Shown here: piece after piece, positions 55,451 through 64,000 of the stretch
Numbering within the stretch: the stretch's first letter is position 1
Layout: every line of letters begins with the position of its first letter
Source of the DNA: Pigmentiphaga aceris
GTDB taxonomy: Bacteria; Pseudomonadota; Gammaproteobacteria; Burkholderiales; Burkholderiaceae_B
Length of the DNA: 64,000 nt
Assembly (NCBI RefSeq): GCF_008119665.1
Contig: NZ_CP043046.1
Span: forward strand, 992,001 to 1,056,000
Reading direction: 5' to 3'
Translations under genes and position numbers: made by a program
The notes under the pieces: generated by a model
The model's database searches: none
What the model was told of the DNA's origin: nothing
Seen by the model: the letters and a program-made list of their open reading frames with translations, nothing else

Positions 55451-55497
55451 TCAGAGGAGAAAAAAGCTGGGGATCGAAGAACAGTGAGCCGACAGGC

Positions 55498-55785
55498 TTA
55501 CTGGATCACGGCCAGGATTTCTTCTTCGCGGATGACGAGCAGTTCTTCACCGTCGACCTTGACGGCCTGGCCGGCGTACTTGCCGAACAGCACCTTGTCG
55601 CCGACCTTGACGTCGACCGGCACGACAGTGCCGTCATCGCCGCGCTTGCCCGGGCCAACGGCCAGGATTTCACCTTGATCGGGCTTCTCGGCAGCGCTTT
55701 CGGGAATGACGATGCCCGAAGCGGTTTTGCGCTCGTTATCCAAGCGCTTGATGATCACACGGTCGTTCAACGGACGGAGGGCCAT
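55498..55785 (-). CDS. groES: 10-kDa co-chaperonin GroES
   Basis: 95 residues: [40 protein letters not shown] with the mobile loop ([11 protein letters not shown]) that docks on GroEL, and [17 protein letters not shown] at the end. First gene of the heat-shock operon. Confidence 0.98.
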   Translation of the reverse strand: MALRPLNDRVIIKRLDNERKTASGIVIPESAAEKPDQGEILAVGPGKRGDDGTVVPVDVKVGDKVLFGKYAGQAVKVDGEELLVIREEEILAVIQ

Positions 55786-55902
55786 GAAAGCTCCTGTTAA
55801 GTTTGACGTTGGGTTTCGCAGATTCGTCGGACCGGCCGACGTAAGCCTGCGGACTTGGAAACTGCGCCGCGAAGGGTGCTGCCAGCTCGTGGCATGGCGT
55901 TG

Positions 55903-55929
55903 TTAGCACTCAACGTGGACGAGTGCTAA
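55903..55929 (-). promoter_or_regulatory. CIRCE operator (HrcA binding site), perfect
   Basis: TTAGCACTC (55903-55911), nine bases, GAGTGCTAA (55921-55929): exact match to the CIRCE consensus TTAGCACTC-N9-GAGTGCTAA. It lies in the groES leader. Confidence 0.97.
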
Positions 55930-55930
55930 G

Positions 55931-55958
55931 TATAGGGGCGGGTAGTGACCGTTTCAAG
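55931..55958 (-). promoter_or_regulatory. Candidate sigma-32 promoter of groESL
   Basis: On the minus strand, CTTGAAA (55952-55958) is followed after 13 bp by CCCCTATA (55931-55938), close to the sigma-32 consensus CTTGAAA-N11-16-CCCCATnT. The CIRCE site begins just downstream, so both heat-shock controls act on one promoter. Confidence 0.8.
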
Positions 55959-56197
55959 GCGGGGTCCGGAAAAACTTATGTATCAGCCAAGACCTGGTTT
56001 GCACCGTTCGTCGGTTCACCTGCGACCTTGCCGGTATTTGCTCCTGGGAAGTTGGGGCAACTTTGTTTTGAACAATACGTATTTAGCCCTTTCCGCAACC
56101 GGGGTATACCCAGGGGTATCGGCACGATCCGAGTACACTCCGCGCCCGGCCGCTTTCTTCCCGGAAGTCAGGCGTCATTACAAATGTGGGTCTTTTT

Positions 56198-58624
56198 ATG
56201 AATAAAGAGCGGGCACCTGTGTCCATCTCTGCGCGAATCTGGCTGGCCCTGCTTGGGTTGGTGCTGTTCGCGGCGGGGCTGTTTTTCGCCTTTTATGGTT
56301 TCCAGCTGGTCAGCCTGAAAGGTAGCTGGTACTTCCTGCTGGCAGGTATCGGACTGATCGCCGCCGCCGTGCAGATCGTCCGTGCCCGCCAGTCCGGCGG
56401 CCTGATTTTCGGCGTGGTCTTCCTGGCCTCCGTTGTCTGGGCATTGGCCGATGCCGGTCTGGACTTCTGGGCGCTGTTCTCGCGCCTGATGGTTTTGGCT
56501 GGCTTTGCTGTGCTGGTTGCCGCATCGTTCCCCTTGATGCGTCGTGCCAGCGGCCTGTCGTCGCTGTGCAAGCCGTCGGCAGTGGTGGCTGGTGTGTTGG
56601 CGCTGGCTTCAGCAGCTGCCTTGTGGGGCATGTTCCAGCCGCACCCGACCGTGGTTGCCAGCGGCAAGGCCCCGGCACGCACGCCGGTGGCAGCCGGCAC
56701 CCCGCCGACGAACTGGGAACACTATGGCAATACGTCGGGTGGCTCGCGTTTCGTTGCGCTTGACCAGATCAATGTGGATACCGTGAAGGGCCTGCAACCG
56801 GCCTGGACCTATCGCACCGGCGACACGCCGATCAGCCCGGGCGGTGGTGGTGCCGAAGACCAGCTCACCCCGCTGCAGATCGGTGATCGCGTGTATGTCT
56901 GCACCCCGCACAACAATGTGATCGCACTGGAAGCTGCTACCGGCAAAGAGATCTGGAAGACCGAGATCAATGCCAAGCAGAACAAGTGGATGCGTTGCCG
57001 TGGCCTGGCGTACTTCGACGCTGCTCGCCCGCTGGAACAGCCCACGCTGCCCGACTCGTCGCCCGTGACGGCCGTCAATGTCGCAGCCGGTGCCTTGTGC
57101 CAGCAGCGCATTCTGATGAACAGCATCCAGTCGGAACTGATCGCGCTGGACGCCGCCACGGGTCAGTTCTGCCCGGACTTCGGCACCAACGGTCGCGTCG
57201 ATCTGAAGACCGGCCTGGGCAAGGGTCCGGAAGCTGGCCAGTATTCGCTGACCTCGGCACCGACCCTGGCGGGTACGACCGTCGTGGTGGGCGGCCGTGT
57301 GGCTGACAACGTGGGCGTGGACATGCCCGGCGGTGTGGTGCGTGGTTATGACGCTGTGACCGGCGCACTGCGCTGGGCCTTCGATCCGGGCAACCCGGAC
57401 GTGCATACCGCACCGGAAGCCGGCAAGACCTATGTTCGTTCGACCCCCAACGTCTGGGCACCGATGTCTTATGACGCCGCGTCCAACACGGTCTTTATGC
57501 CGGTTGGCAGCGCTGCCATCGACATGTGGGGCGTGAAGCACACCGATCTGGACCGCAAGTACGGCGCGTCGATGCTGGCAGTCGATGCCACCACCGGCCG
57601 CGAGAAGTGGGTCTACCAGACCGTGCACAACGATCTGTGGGACTTCGACATTCCGATGCAGCCGACGTTTGTCGACTTCCCGGTGGACGGCGGCGCAACC
57701 AAGCCTGCACTGGTGTTCGGTACCAAGTCTGGCCAGATCTTCGTGCTGGACCGTCAGACCGGCAAGCCGCTGACCAAGGTCGAAGAACGCGCGGTCAAGC
57801 CGGGCAACATGGAAGGCGAACGTTATTCGCCGACGCAACCCTTCTCGGTGGAAATGCCCGTCATCGGTGCCGACACCATGAAGGAGTCGGACATGTGGGG
57901 TGCCACGGCATTCGACCAACTGGTCTGCCGCATCAAGTTCAAGTCGATGCGTTATGACGGCCTGTTCACCGCTCCGGGTACCGATCCGTCGCTGAACCTG
58001 CCGGGCTCGCTGGGTGGCATGAACTGGGGTGGTCTGTCGGTTGATCCGACGGCGGGTTACCTGTTCGTCAACGACATGCGTGTCGGCCTGGAAGTGCAGC
58101 TGATCGAGCAAAAGCCCGGCGGCGCACGCAAGAACGATGGCAGCGAAGCGCCGAATATCACCAGCGCCGTGGCCCTGATCGGTACGCCGTATGCGATCAA
58201 TGCCAAGGTGCGATTCACCTCGCCGCTGGACATCCCGTGCCAGAAGCCGCCGTTCGGCACGCTGACCGCCGTGGACATGAAGACCCGCCAGGTGGCATGG
58301 CAAGTGCCGGTGGGCACGGTGCAGGACACCGGCCCGTTCGGTATCAAGATGGGTCTGCCGGTGCCGATCGGCATGCCGACCATCGGTGGCACGCTGGCCA
58401 CGCAAGGCGGCCTGGTGTTCATCGCTGCAACCCAGGACTACTACCTGCGCGCCTATGACAGCCGTACCGGCCAGGAAGTCTGGAAGGGTCGTCTGCCGGT
58501 GGGTAGCCAAGGCACCCCGATCAGCTACACCGCTGGTGGCAAGCAGTTCGTGCTGGTGTCGGCCGGTGGCGCACGCAATTCGCCGGATCGTGGCGATTAC
58601 GTGGTGGCCTACGCGCTGAAGTAA
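56198..58624 (+). CDS. Membrane-bound PQQ-dependent dehydrogenase, glucose/quinate/shikimate family
   Basis: 808 residues from the ATG at 56198. Five N-terminal helices (~15-150) anchor it to the inner membrane; the PQQ beta-propeller is in the periplasm. Propeller tryptophan-docking repeats are visible, for example VIALEAATGKEIWKTE, LIALDAATGQFCPDFG, LAVDATTGREKWVYQTVHNDLWDFD and LRAYDSRTGQEVWKG. It passes electrons to ubiquinone; gluconate, quinate or shikimate formation are candidates. No PQQ-synthesis genes are in the window. Followed by a strong terminator, so it is monocistronic. The gap 55960-56197 holds its promoter. Confidence 0.92.
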   Translation: MNKERAPVSISARIWLALLGLVLFAAGLFFAFYGFQLVSLKGSWYFLLAGIGLIAAAVQIVRARQSGGLIFGVVFLASVVWALADAGLDFWALFSRLMVLAGFAVLVAASFPLMRRASGLSSLCKPSAVVAGVLALASAAALWGMFQPHPTVVASGKAPARTPVAAGTPPTNWEHYGNTSGGSRFVALDQINVDTVKGLQPAWTYRTGDTPISPGGGGAEDQLTPLQIGDRVYVCTPHNNVIALEAATGKEIWKTEINAKQNKWMRCRGLAYFDAARPLEQPTLPDSSPVTAVNVAAGALCQQRILMNSIQSELIALDAATGQFCPDFGTNGRVDLKTGLGKGPEAGQYSLTSAPTLAGTTVVVGGRVADNVGVDMPGGVVRGYDAVTGALRWAFDPGNPDVHTAPEAGKTYVRSTPNVWAPMSYDAASNTVFMPVGSAAIDMWGVKHTDLDRKYGASMLAVDATTGREKWVYQTVHNDLWDFDIPMQPTFVDFPVDGGATKPALVFGTKSGQIFVLDRQTGKPLTKVEERAVKPGNMEGERYSPTQPFSVEMPVIGADTMKESDMWGATAFDQLVCRIKFKSMRYDGLFTAPGTDPSLNLPGSLGGMNWGGLSVDPTAGYLFVNDMRVGLEVQLIEQKPGGARKNDGSEAPNITSAVALIGTPYAINAKVRFTSPLDIPCQKPPFGTLTAVDMKTRQVAWQVPVGTVQDTGPFGIKMGLPVPIGMPTIGGTLATQGGLVFIAATQDYYLRAYDSRTGQEVWKGRLPVGSQGTPISYTAGGKQFVLVSAGGARNSPDRGDYVVAYALK

Positions 58625-58755
58625 TGAGGATGTCGCGCGTGATGGAATGCGCGCGATGTACTTTGCACGATGCGCTTGCATGATGAATACGGCGGCCGGT
58701 TCAATGGCCGTCGCAGGGTTTGACTCAAAGACTTGAATCAAACCCGTGGAAAAAG

Positions 58756-58791
58756 AACGGCCCGACGCAGCAATGTGTCGGGCCGTTTTTC
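58756..58791 (+). terminator. Rho-independent terminator after the PQQ dehydrogenase
   Basis: A perfect 11-bp stem (AACGGCCCGAC 58756-58766 with GTCGGGCCGTT 58777-58787), 10-nt loop, and T-run to 58790. Confidence 0.92.
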
Positions 58792-58853
58792 GTTGTGTGG
58801 TCTTGTCGAGGCCCTTGATCGCGTGACATGCACGCGATGCAAAAGCCGCAGCT

Positions 58854-59918
58854 TTATTGCGCAGCGCTGATCGGCTCCGGCGTGCTGCGATACCAGACCG
58901 GCCAGTCGTCCGGCAGGCCGGCGCAGCGTTTCTGTTCGCGGTAATCGACCAGCGAAAACGCATTGCCGTCAAAGCGCTGGGTGACCCGATAGCCGCAACG
59001 GCGATCCGCATCGGCAGGCGCATCGAAACGCAGCGTGCCGGTAGTCGGGTCCAGCTCGGGCGAGGCCCAACCCGGCGCGCTCAATGACCACGCGCCAGGG
59101 GGTGTGGTAGTGGTGGCCATCTCGGGCTCTGAACGTTGCGTGCGGTCCACCTTGAAGCCCATGAACCAGCTGCGATCACCACTGCGCTGGCATTCCAGCA
59201 AGACCAGCACGTGGGTGTCGGTCAGCGGATGGGCGCGGTCACGCGGGTCGGTCGGGCGCTTGCCTGCACAGGCACCGTTCACCCATTCCCCGCGCGCGGC
59301 TTGGGTGGCACTCAATAATCCCGCTTCCACGGGTTTGGTGGAAAGCGGCCAGGTGGGCACGCGCGGCATGGTTCGCGGTGCCGTGGCACGGGCTTCTGGC
59401 AGCGGTCCCTTGCGGATCAAGGCACCCTCGGTGTCGAGCCGACGTTGCTGGGCGTCCATCGACAGCAGCGCGGCGGTCATACCGGCGAGCGAAATCGTGG
59501 CGTCGCCCGCGCGTGGGCCAAGCGACAACTGGCTGGCGTTACGCAGCGCGTCCACCACGTACTGCCCGTATTGGCCGTCGAGCACAAACTGGCTGCCACC
59601 CTTGCGACTGGTGGGGTGACCCCAGTCGATGGCCTCGGAAAGCGGCGTTTCCTGACCGTCGACCCGGAAGTCTTCCACCCGTAGTTCCCCGGCGCTGCTG
59701 AGCTTGATCAGTGTGGGCGTGGACGGCCCGGCTTCACGTACCAGCCGCAACGCGGCTTTGCTGCCATCGACCAAGGCACTGGCTTCGCAGCGCCCCAGGT
59801 TGTCGCAGGTCAGCGTCCAGTCTTTGTACTCGGCGTAGTAGGGGTCGATGTCTTGCGCCAGGGCCAGGGCGGGCGAGGCGAGCGCGGTGGTCAGCAACAG
59901 GGCACGAAGACGATGCAT
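58854..59918 (-). CDS. DUF1176 family periplasmic protein
   Basis: 354 residues from the ATG at 59916-59918, chosen for its signal peptide MHRLRALLLTTALASPALALAQD. The mature start YYAEYKDWTLTCDNLGRCEAS is the DUF1176 signature (two Cys likely in a disulfide). Further Cys pairs in NGACAGKR and RRCGYRV suggest a disulfide-stabilised exported protein. A C-terminal ADRRCGYRVTQRFDGNAFSLVDYRE is typical. Function unknown. A longer frame to 60038 is present but has no signal peptide. Confidence 0.85.
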   Translation of the reverse strand: MHRLRALLLTTALASPALALAQDIDPYYAEYKDWTLTCDNLGRCEASALVDGSKAALRLVREAGPSTPTLIKLSSAGELRVEDFRVDGQETPLSEAIDWGHPTSRKGGSQFVLDGQYGQYVVDALRNASQLSLGPRAGDATISLAGMTAALLSMDAQQRRLDTEGALIRKGPLPEARATAPRTMPRVPTWPLSTKPVEAGLLSATQAARGEWVNGACAGKRPTDPRDRAHPLTDTHVLVLLECQRSGDRSWFMGFKVDRTQRSEPEMATTTTPPGAWSLSAPGWASPELDPTTGTLRFDAPADADRRCGYRVTQRFDGNAFSLVDYREQKRCAGLPDDWPVWYRSTPEPISAAQ

Positions 59919-60167
59919 GGGCGTGGCGACTCGAAAAGCGTGAGAGGTCATTATGGCCGGGTCAATCGCCGGTTTTTGTCTGGGCTTGTACGGAGTCGTG
60001 ACAAGGCGGGATGTGACACGCCCGGGTTGATCCGACACGGCTAATTCAGACGATACCCAGGCGGTGAGCCAGATCGGAATCCAGACGGCAATGCGGTGCC
60101 GTTACGCGATTCATCGCTGATCCACATCAAGGTGGATAGGGACGGCGTGTCGCACGCCGCCAGCGTT

Positions 60168-60191
60168 CGTTATATATTTCGGAACATAACG
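60168..60191 (+). promoter_or_regulatory. ModE-type molybdate operator upstream of modA
   Basis: CGTTATAT (60168-60175) and CATAACG (60185-60191) make an inverted repeat with the same half-sites and 24-bp length as the E. coli modA operator (CGTTATAT, N9, CATAACG, recalled from memory). It lies 67 nt before the modA ATG. The remainder of 59919-60258 shows no gene. Confidence 0.85.
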
Positions 60192-60198
60192 CTTTTGA

Positions 60199-61011
<813 letters not shown>

Positions 61012-61049
61012 TGCAAGGGGCATAATGCGGGCACCATCCGATCCCGCAT

Positions 61050-61074
61050 GGCCGCAATCTGCTGCGGCCTTTTT
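61050..61074 (+). terminator. Short terminator between modA and modB
   Basis: Stem GGCCGCA (61050-61056) with TGCGGCC (61063-61069), 6-nt loop, T5 tail. Moderate strength, so probably partial. Confidence 0.75.
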
Positions 61075-61188
61075 GCCCCTGGTCTGAGCGTCCGGCTACG
61101 GCCTGCTGCTCAAATGCCTGCCCGCAGCAAGCGTTTGCCGTTGATCTGACGGCTCCTTGCTGCCGCTACTTCCTGACCTGTTACCCCC

Positions 61189-61869
61189 ATGCCCCTGAGT
61201 AGCGCCGACTTTGCCGCCATCTGGCTGACCTTGCAGCTTGCGTCACTGACTACCCTGATTCTGCTGCTGGTCGGCACGCCCATCGCGTGGTGGCTGTCGC
61301 ACACACGCTCGCGCCTGAAAGGGCCGATCGGGGCGATTGTCGCGTTGCCATTGGTGTTGCCGCCCACCGTGATTGGCTTCTACTTGCTGGTCACGATGGG
61401 ACCAAATGGGTTTGTCGGTCAGTTCACCAAAAGCATCGGCCTGGGCACCTTGCCTTTCACCTTTGCAGGCTTGGTGGTCGGCTCGGTATTCTATTCATTG
61501 CCCTTTGTCGTGCAGCCTTTGCAGAACGCGTTCGAGGCCATCGGCAAGCGGCCGCTGGAGGCAGCTGCCACGCTGCGTGCCAGCCCGTGGGATACCTTCG
61601 TGTCTGTTGTGCTGCCGCTGGCGCGGCCGGGCTTTGTGACGGCCGGCATTCTGGGATTTGCGCACACGGTGGGCGAGTTCGGCGTGGTGTTGATGATCGG
61701 TGGCAACATCCCCGACAAGACACGGGTGGTGTCGGTGCAGATTTTCGATCACGTCGAGGCCCTTGAGTACGCGCAGGCGCACTGGCTGGCCGGTGGCATG
61801 GTGGTGTTCTCGTTCCTGATTCTGCTGGGGCTGTATTCCAGCCGCCGCGCCGTTGCGCCCGCGCTTTGA
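61189..61869 (+). CDS. modB: Molybdate ABC transporter permease
   Basis: 226 residues. Starts [37 protein letters not shown]. Five to six helices; [22 protein letters not shown] is the typical ModB segment. EAA loop [30 protein letters not shown] couples to Mod[27 protein letters not shown] is also strongly ModB. Overlaps modC by 4 nt. Confidence 0.95.
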   Translation: MPLSSADFAAIWLTLQLASLTTLILLLVGTPIAWWLSHTRSRLKGPIGAIVALPLVLPPTVIGFYLLVTMGPNGFVGQFTKSIGLGTLPFTFAGLVVGSVFYSLPFVVQPLQNAFEAIGKRPLEAAATLRASPWDTFVSVVLPLARPGFVTAGILGFAHTVGEFGVVLMIGGNIPDKTRVVSVQIFDHVEALEYAQAHWLAGGMVVFSFLILLGLYSSRRAVAPAL

Positions 61870-63065
61870 TCCGCGTGCACGACGACATGCTCCACGACAT
61901 GCACGACCACACTCAAGACGTGATCCATAAAGACACCCACCACAACGCCGACAGCAATGCCAACCGCAATGTCGACAGCAACACTCGCATCGAAGCGCGC
62001 TTTCTGGTGCGCCATGCGGGCTTTTCGCTCGATGTGAACCTGGATTTACCAGGGCGTGGCGTAAGCGGTCTGTTCGGTCATTCCGGCTCTGGCAAGACCA
62101 CCTGCCTGCGTTGCGTGGCTGGTCTGGAGAAACCTGATTCCGGTTATCTGCGGGTCAACGGCGAAGTGTGGCTGGACTCAGACGCCGGCATCTCGCTGCC
62201 CACGCACAAACGGCCCTTGGGTTATGTGTTCCAGGAACCCAGTCTGTTCCCGCATCTGAACGTGCTGCGCAATCTGCAATTCGGCCAGAAGCGTGTGCCT
62301 ACCAGCCAGCATCAGGTGCAGCTTGAACAAGCCACTGCCTTGCTGGGCATTGACCACTTGCTGGAACGCATGCCTGCGGGCCTGTCGGGCGGCGAGCGTC
62401 AACGTGTGGGGATTGCCCGTGCGCTGCTGACCAGCCCGCGTCTGCTGCTGATGGATGAACCGCTGGCTGCACTCGACCTGAAGCGCAAGCGAGAGATACT
62501 GCCTTACCTGGAACGTCTGCACGACGAGCTGGATATCCCGGTGATCTACGTCAGCCACTCGCCTGAAGAAATGGCGCGGCTGGCCGATCATCTGGTGGTG
62601 CTGGATGGGGGCAAGGTGATCGCCAGTGGTCCCATTGCAGACACCTTGTCGCGGTTGGACTTGCCGGCTGCGCGCACAGACGATGCATCCGTCGTGGTCG
62701 AGGGAACGGCTGGCGATTTTGATACCGCGTACGGATTGCTGACGGTGCATCTGCCTGAGAGCAACAGCACCATGCGCCTGGTACATGCGCGGATTGCGAC
62801 TGGCCAACGCGTACGACTTGCCGTGAAGGCAAGAGACGTCAGCTTGACGACCAGTGACCAAGAGGGCGGCAGCATTTTGAATCGCTTGCCGGTGACGGTG
62901 CTGGAAGTTGCGCCCGCCGAGAATCCAGACCATGTCATCGTGCGGCTAAACGCTGGCGGCACCTTGTTGCTGGCGCGTATTACCCGCTATTCCAGTGACC
63001 GCCTGGCCGTGGTGCCGGGTCAGGCCTTGTGGGCTCAGATCAAGGCCGTGTCGCTGTTGACCTGA
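61866..63065 (+). CDS. modC: Molybdate ABC transporter ATPase with TOBE domain and a His/Asp repeat N-terminus
   Basis: 399 residues if TTG at 61866 is used; GTG at 61875 or 61920 are alternatives. ABC domain from ~45: [42 protein letters not shown], the signature [32 protein letters not shown], and [15 protein letters not shown]-terminal TOBE (molybdate-binding) domain ~300-395. The N-terminal ~40 residues are low-complexity, His/Asp then Asn/Asp-rich, encoded by 12-bp repeats; normal ModC has no such tail. No in-frame start codon lies between the repeat and the fold, so at least part is translated. Confidence 0.93.
   Translation: MIRVHDDMLHDMHDHTQDVIHKDTHHNADSNANRNVDSNTRIEARFLVRHAGFSLDVNLDLPGRGVSGLFGHSGSGKTTCLRCVAGLEKPDSGYLRVNGEVWLDSDAGISLPTHKRPLGYVFQEPSLFPHLNVLRNLQFGQKRVPTSQHQVQLEQATALLGIDHLLERMPAGLSGGERQRVGIARALLTSPRLLLMDEPLAALDLKRKREILPYLERLHDELDIPVIYVSHSPEEMARLADHLVVLDGGKVIASGPIADTLSRLDLPAARTDDASVVVEGTAGDFDTAYGLLTVHLPESNSTMRLVHARIATGQRVRLAVKARDVSLTTSDQEGGSILNRLPVTVLEVAPAENPDHVIVRLNAGGTLLLARITRYSSDRLAVVPGQALWAQIKAVSLLT
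61878..61991 (+). repeat. 12-bp periodic repeats in the modC N-terminus
   Basis: Three units at 61878, 61890 and 61902 (CACGACGACATG type) and four at 61944, 61956, 61968 and 61980 (AACGCCGACAGC type, encoding [16 protein letters not shown]). The second set is closest to the ABC domain. Confidence 0.85.
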
Positions 63066-63274
63066 CTTGTCTCGCCATGCGCTGGCGGTCTACATTGCCT
63101 AGCTGTCGTGCCCCTGTCATGCCCTTGGCGTGCCCCGAGCGTGCTCTTGCGAGTGCGCCGACTCTATCGGAAATCTTGCCATGCGAACCCGCGCACGTAA
63201 TCAATTCTTCGGTCAGGTCACCGCGCTTCAGATGGGTGCTGGAAAACGAAGTGGATAAGGCAACGCAACACGCA

Positions 63275-63643
63275 ATGGAAAAAGAGCCTGGCTTGATCCC
63301 CGAGGTGCGTTTTCGCCTGCGCATTCGGCAGGGCGAGAGCATTGCGGTCGGCCCTGGCAAGATCGCGTTGCTGGAAGCCATTCAGGTGCACGGATCGATC
63401 TCGGCGGCAGCGCGCAGCCTGGGCATGTCCTACCGACGCGCCTGGTTGCTCATCGAAGAATTGAATAAGGCACTGAACTCACCCGCCACGTCTTCCGAGC
63501 AAGGTGGCCAGCGCGGCGGTGGCAGCTTGCTGACGCCGGTCGGTGCCGAGATCATTCGCCTGTACCGCGCCATTGAACGCGATGCCTATCAGGCCTGCGC
63601 AGACGACATCGGCACGCTGACGTCCTTGCTCAAAGGCGCGTGA
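63275..63643 (+). CDS. modE: One-domain ModE-like winged-helix regulator
   Basis: 122 residues from the ATG at 63275; a GTG at 63251 is possible. It contains the ModE/LysR-like DNA-binding domain: FRLRIRQGESIAVGPGKIALLEAIQVHGSISAAARSLGMSYRRAWLLIEELNKAL and GSLLTPVGAEIIRLYRAIE. No C-terminal TOBE (molybdate-sensing) domains follow, so it must sense molybdate through a partner, or act as a constitutive regulator. The operator before modA is its probable target. Confidence 0.85.
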   Translation: MEKEPGLIPEVRFRLRIRQGESIAVGPGKIALLEAIQVHGSISAAARSLGMSYRRAWLLIEELNKALNSPATSSEQGGQRGGGSLLTPVGAEIIRLYRAIERDAYQACADDIGTLTSLLKGA

Positions 63644-63644
63644 C

Positions 63645-64000
63645 ATGGGGCCGACACACGGGGATGCCGCGCAGACACCCGTGAAACACAACGTCCTCGA
63701 CCCCAGAAAGCATCCCTGGCGATTCATCGGGGTTGTGCTCGGCAGCATGGTGCTGGTCTTTGTCATTCTGATGGCGTGGATCGGGCTGACGGTGCTCATG
63801 AACCAGGACACGGCGCATCCCGTGGCCGCCGATGTGGTCTTCAACTATCTGCTGGTGTCGCTGCTGAGTTTCATCGGCTTGCCATTCTTTCACTGGGCCA
63901 TGTTGCGTCGCCATTGGCAGCAAGAGCAACGCCGTCTGGCGGGCCTGCCCAATGACCCGAACGAGACGATTGCGGCGGCCATGCTGGCAGCAGAACCGCT
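63645..64000 (+). CDS. Membrane protein, N-terminal part (continues beyond the window)
   Basis: I translated the frame from the ATG at 63645 (2 nt after the modE-like stop): about 118 residues, no stop. A polar start (MGPTHGDAAQTPVKHNVLDP) is followed by a helix (FIGVVLGSMVLVFVILMAWIG), a short loop, a second helix (VFNYLLVSLLSFIGLPFFHW) and a charged segment (RRHWQQEQRRLAG). Family not determinable from the fragment. Spacing suggests co-transcription with modE. Confidence 0.75.
   Translation, partial: MGPTHGDAAQTPVKHNVLDPRKHPWRFIGVVLGSMVLVFVILMAWIGLTVLMNQDTAHPVAADVVFNYLLVSLLSFIGLPFFHWAMLRRHWQQEQRRLAGLPNDPNETIAAAMLAAEP

Noticed and set aside
56609..59023. An 804-codon minus-strand open frame opposite the PQQ dehydrogenase
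   Set aside because: Antisense shadow of a gene with strong third-position GC bias; it has no domain or start signal and also runs through the terminator at 58756.

Overview
The window looks like chromosomal DNA from a high-GC betaproteobacterium of the order Burkholderiales, most likely Alcaligenaceae (Bordetella, Achromobacter or Pigmentiphaga type). The reasons are the Bug-type (TctC) solute receptor, the ribBX-ribH-nusB-thiL-pgpA-cinA gene order, a groESL operon with a perfect CIRCE element, and dense, strongly GC-biased coding. This assignment rests on gene content and order as I recognise them; no database was searched. I see no tRNA, rRNA, CRISPR array, transposase or phage gene.

Layout. 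(1) 1-9.1 kb is catabolic and regulatory. On the minus strand lie an Asp/Glu racemase-family fragment, an RpiR regulator, a periplasmic amino-acid-type binding protein and a LysR regulator. The LysR gene diverges from a Bug receptor, class III CoA-transferase and CitE-like lyase operon. An IclR regulator and an FAH hydrolase/SDR pair follow. (2) 9.4-19.5 kb is core metabolism: gdhA, a small glycine-zipper protein, ahpC-ahpF, a TrhO-type rhodanese protein, then the riboflavin/thiamine/phospholipid run ribBX-ribH-nusB-thiL-pgpA-cinA. (3) 20.6-32.9 kb is a long one-direction catabolic locus: class II aldolase, complete dipeptide-type ABC importer, D-2-hydroxyacid dehydrogenase, two acetylpolyamine-amidohydrolase/HDAC-fold deacetylases, an EamA transporter, a GntR/FCD regulator and a hydroxylysine-kinase-like phosphotransferase. 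(4) 32.9-36.9 kb has pyrF, an MFS transporter and a DUF1007/NicO nickel-cobalt pair. (5) 37.0-41.3 kb is a stressosome-type module, rsbR-rsbS-rsbT-rsbX-like-hybrid histidine kinase, with unusual ATPase fusions. (6) 41.3-53.5 kb has two DUF945 paralogues flanking an unknown protein, a Fur-box-preceded fecI-fecR-TonB receptor iron-signalling operon, an orphan membrane protein of different base composition, and a two-component system. (7) 53.7-64 kb has groES-groEL, a membrane PQQ dehydrogenase, a DUF1176 protein, a molybdate operon (modA-modB-modC with a good ModE box and a one-domain ModE-like regulator), and the start of a membrane protein.

The most interesting signals are: (a) recurrent degenerate tandem repeats with 12- or 15-bp period that form low-complexity protein ends (at modC, the EamA transporter, the unknown gene at 43.3 kb, the glycine-zipper gene, perhaps thiL), with related 12-16 bp repeats between genes; (b) the Gram-negative stressosome, in which RsbT-like ATPase domains are also fused to the RsbX-like phosphatase and to a hybrid kinase; (c) the peptide-importer/two-deacetylase/hydroxylysine-kinase-like locus, which reads as an uncharacterised route for acetylated polyamines or modified lysines; and (d) a hairpin that appears to bury the ribosome binding site of the TonB receptor. 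All functional assignments come from reading motifs.
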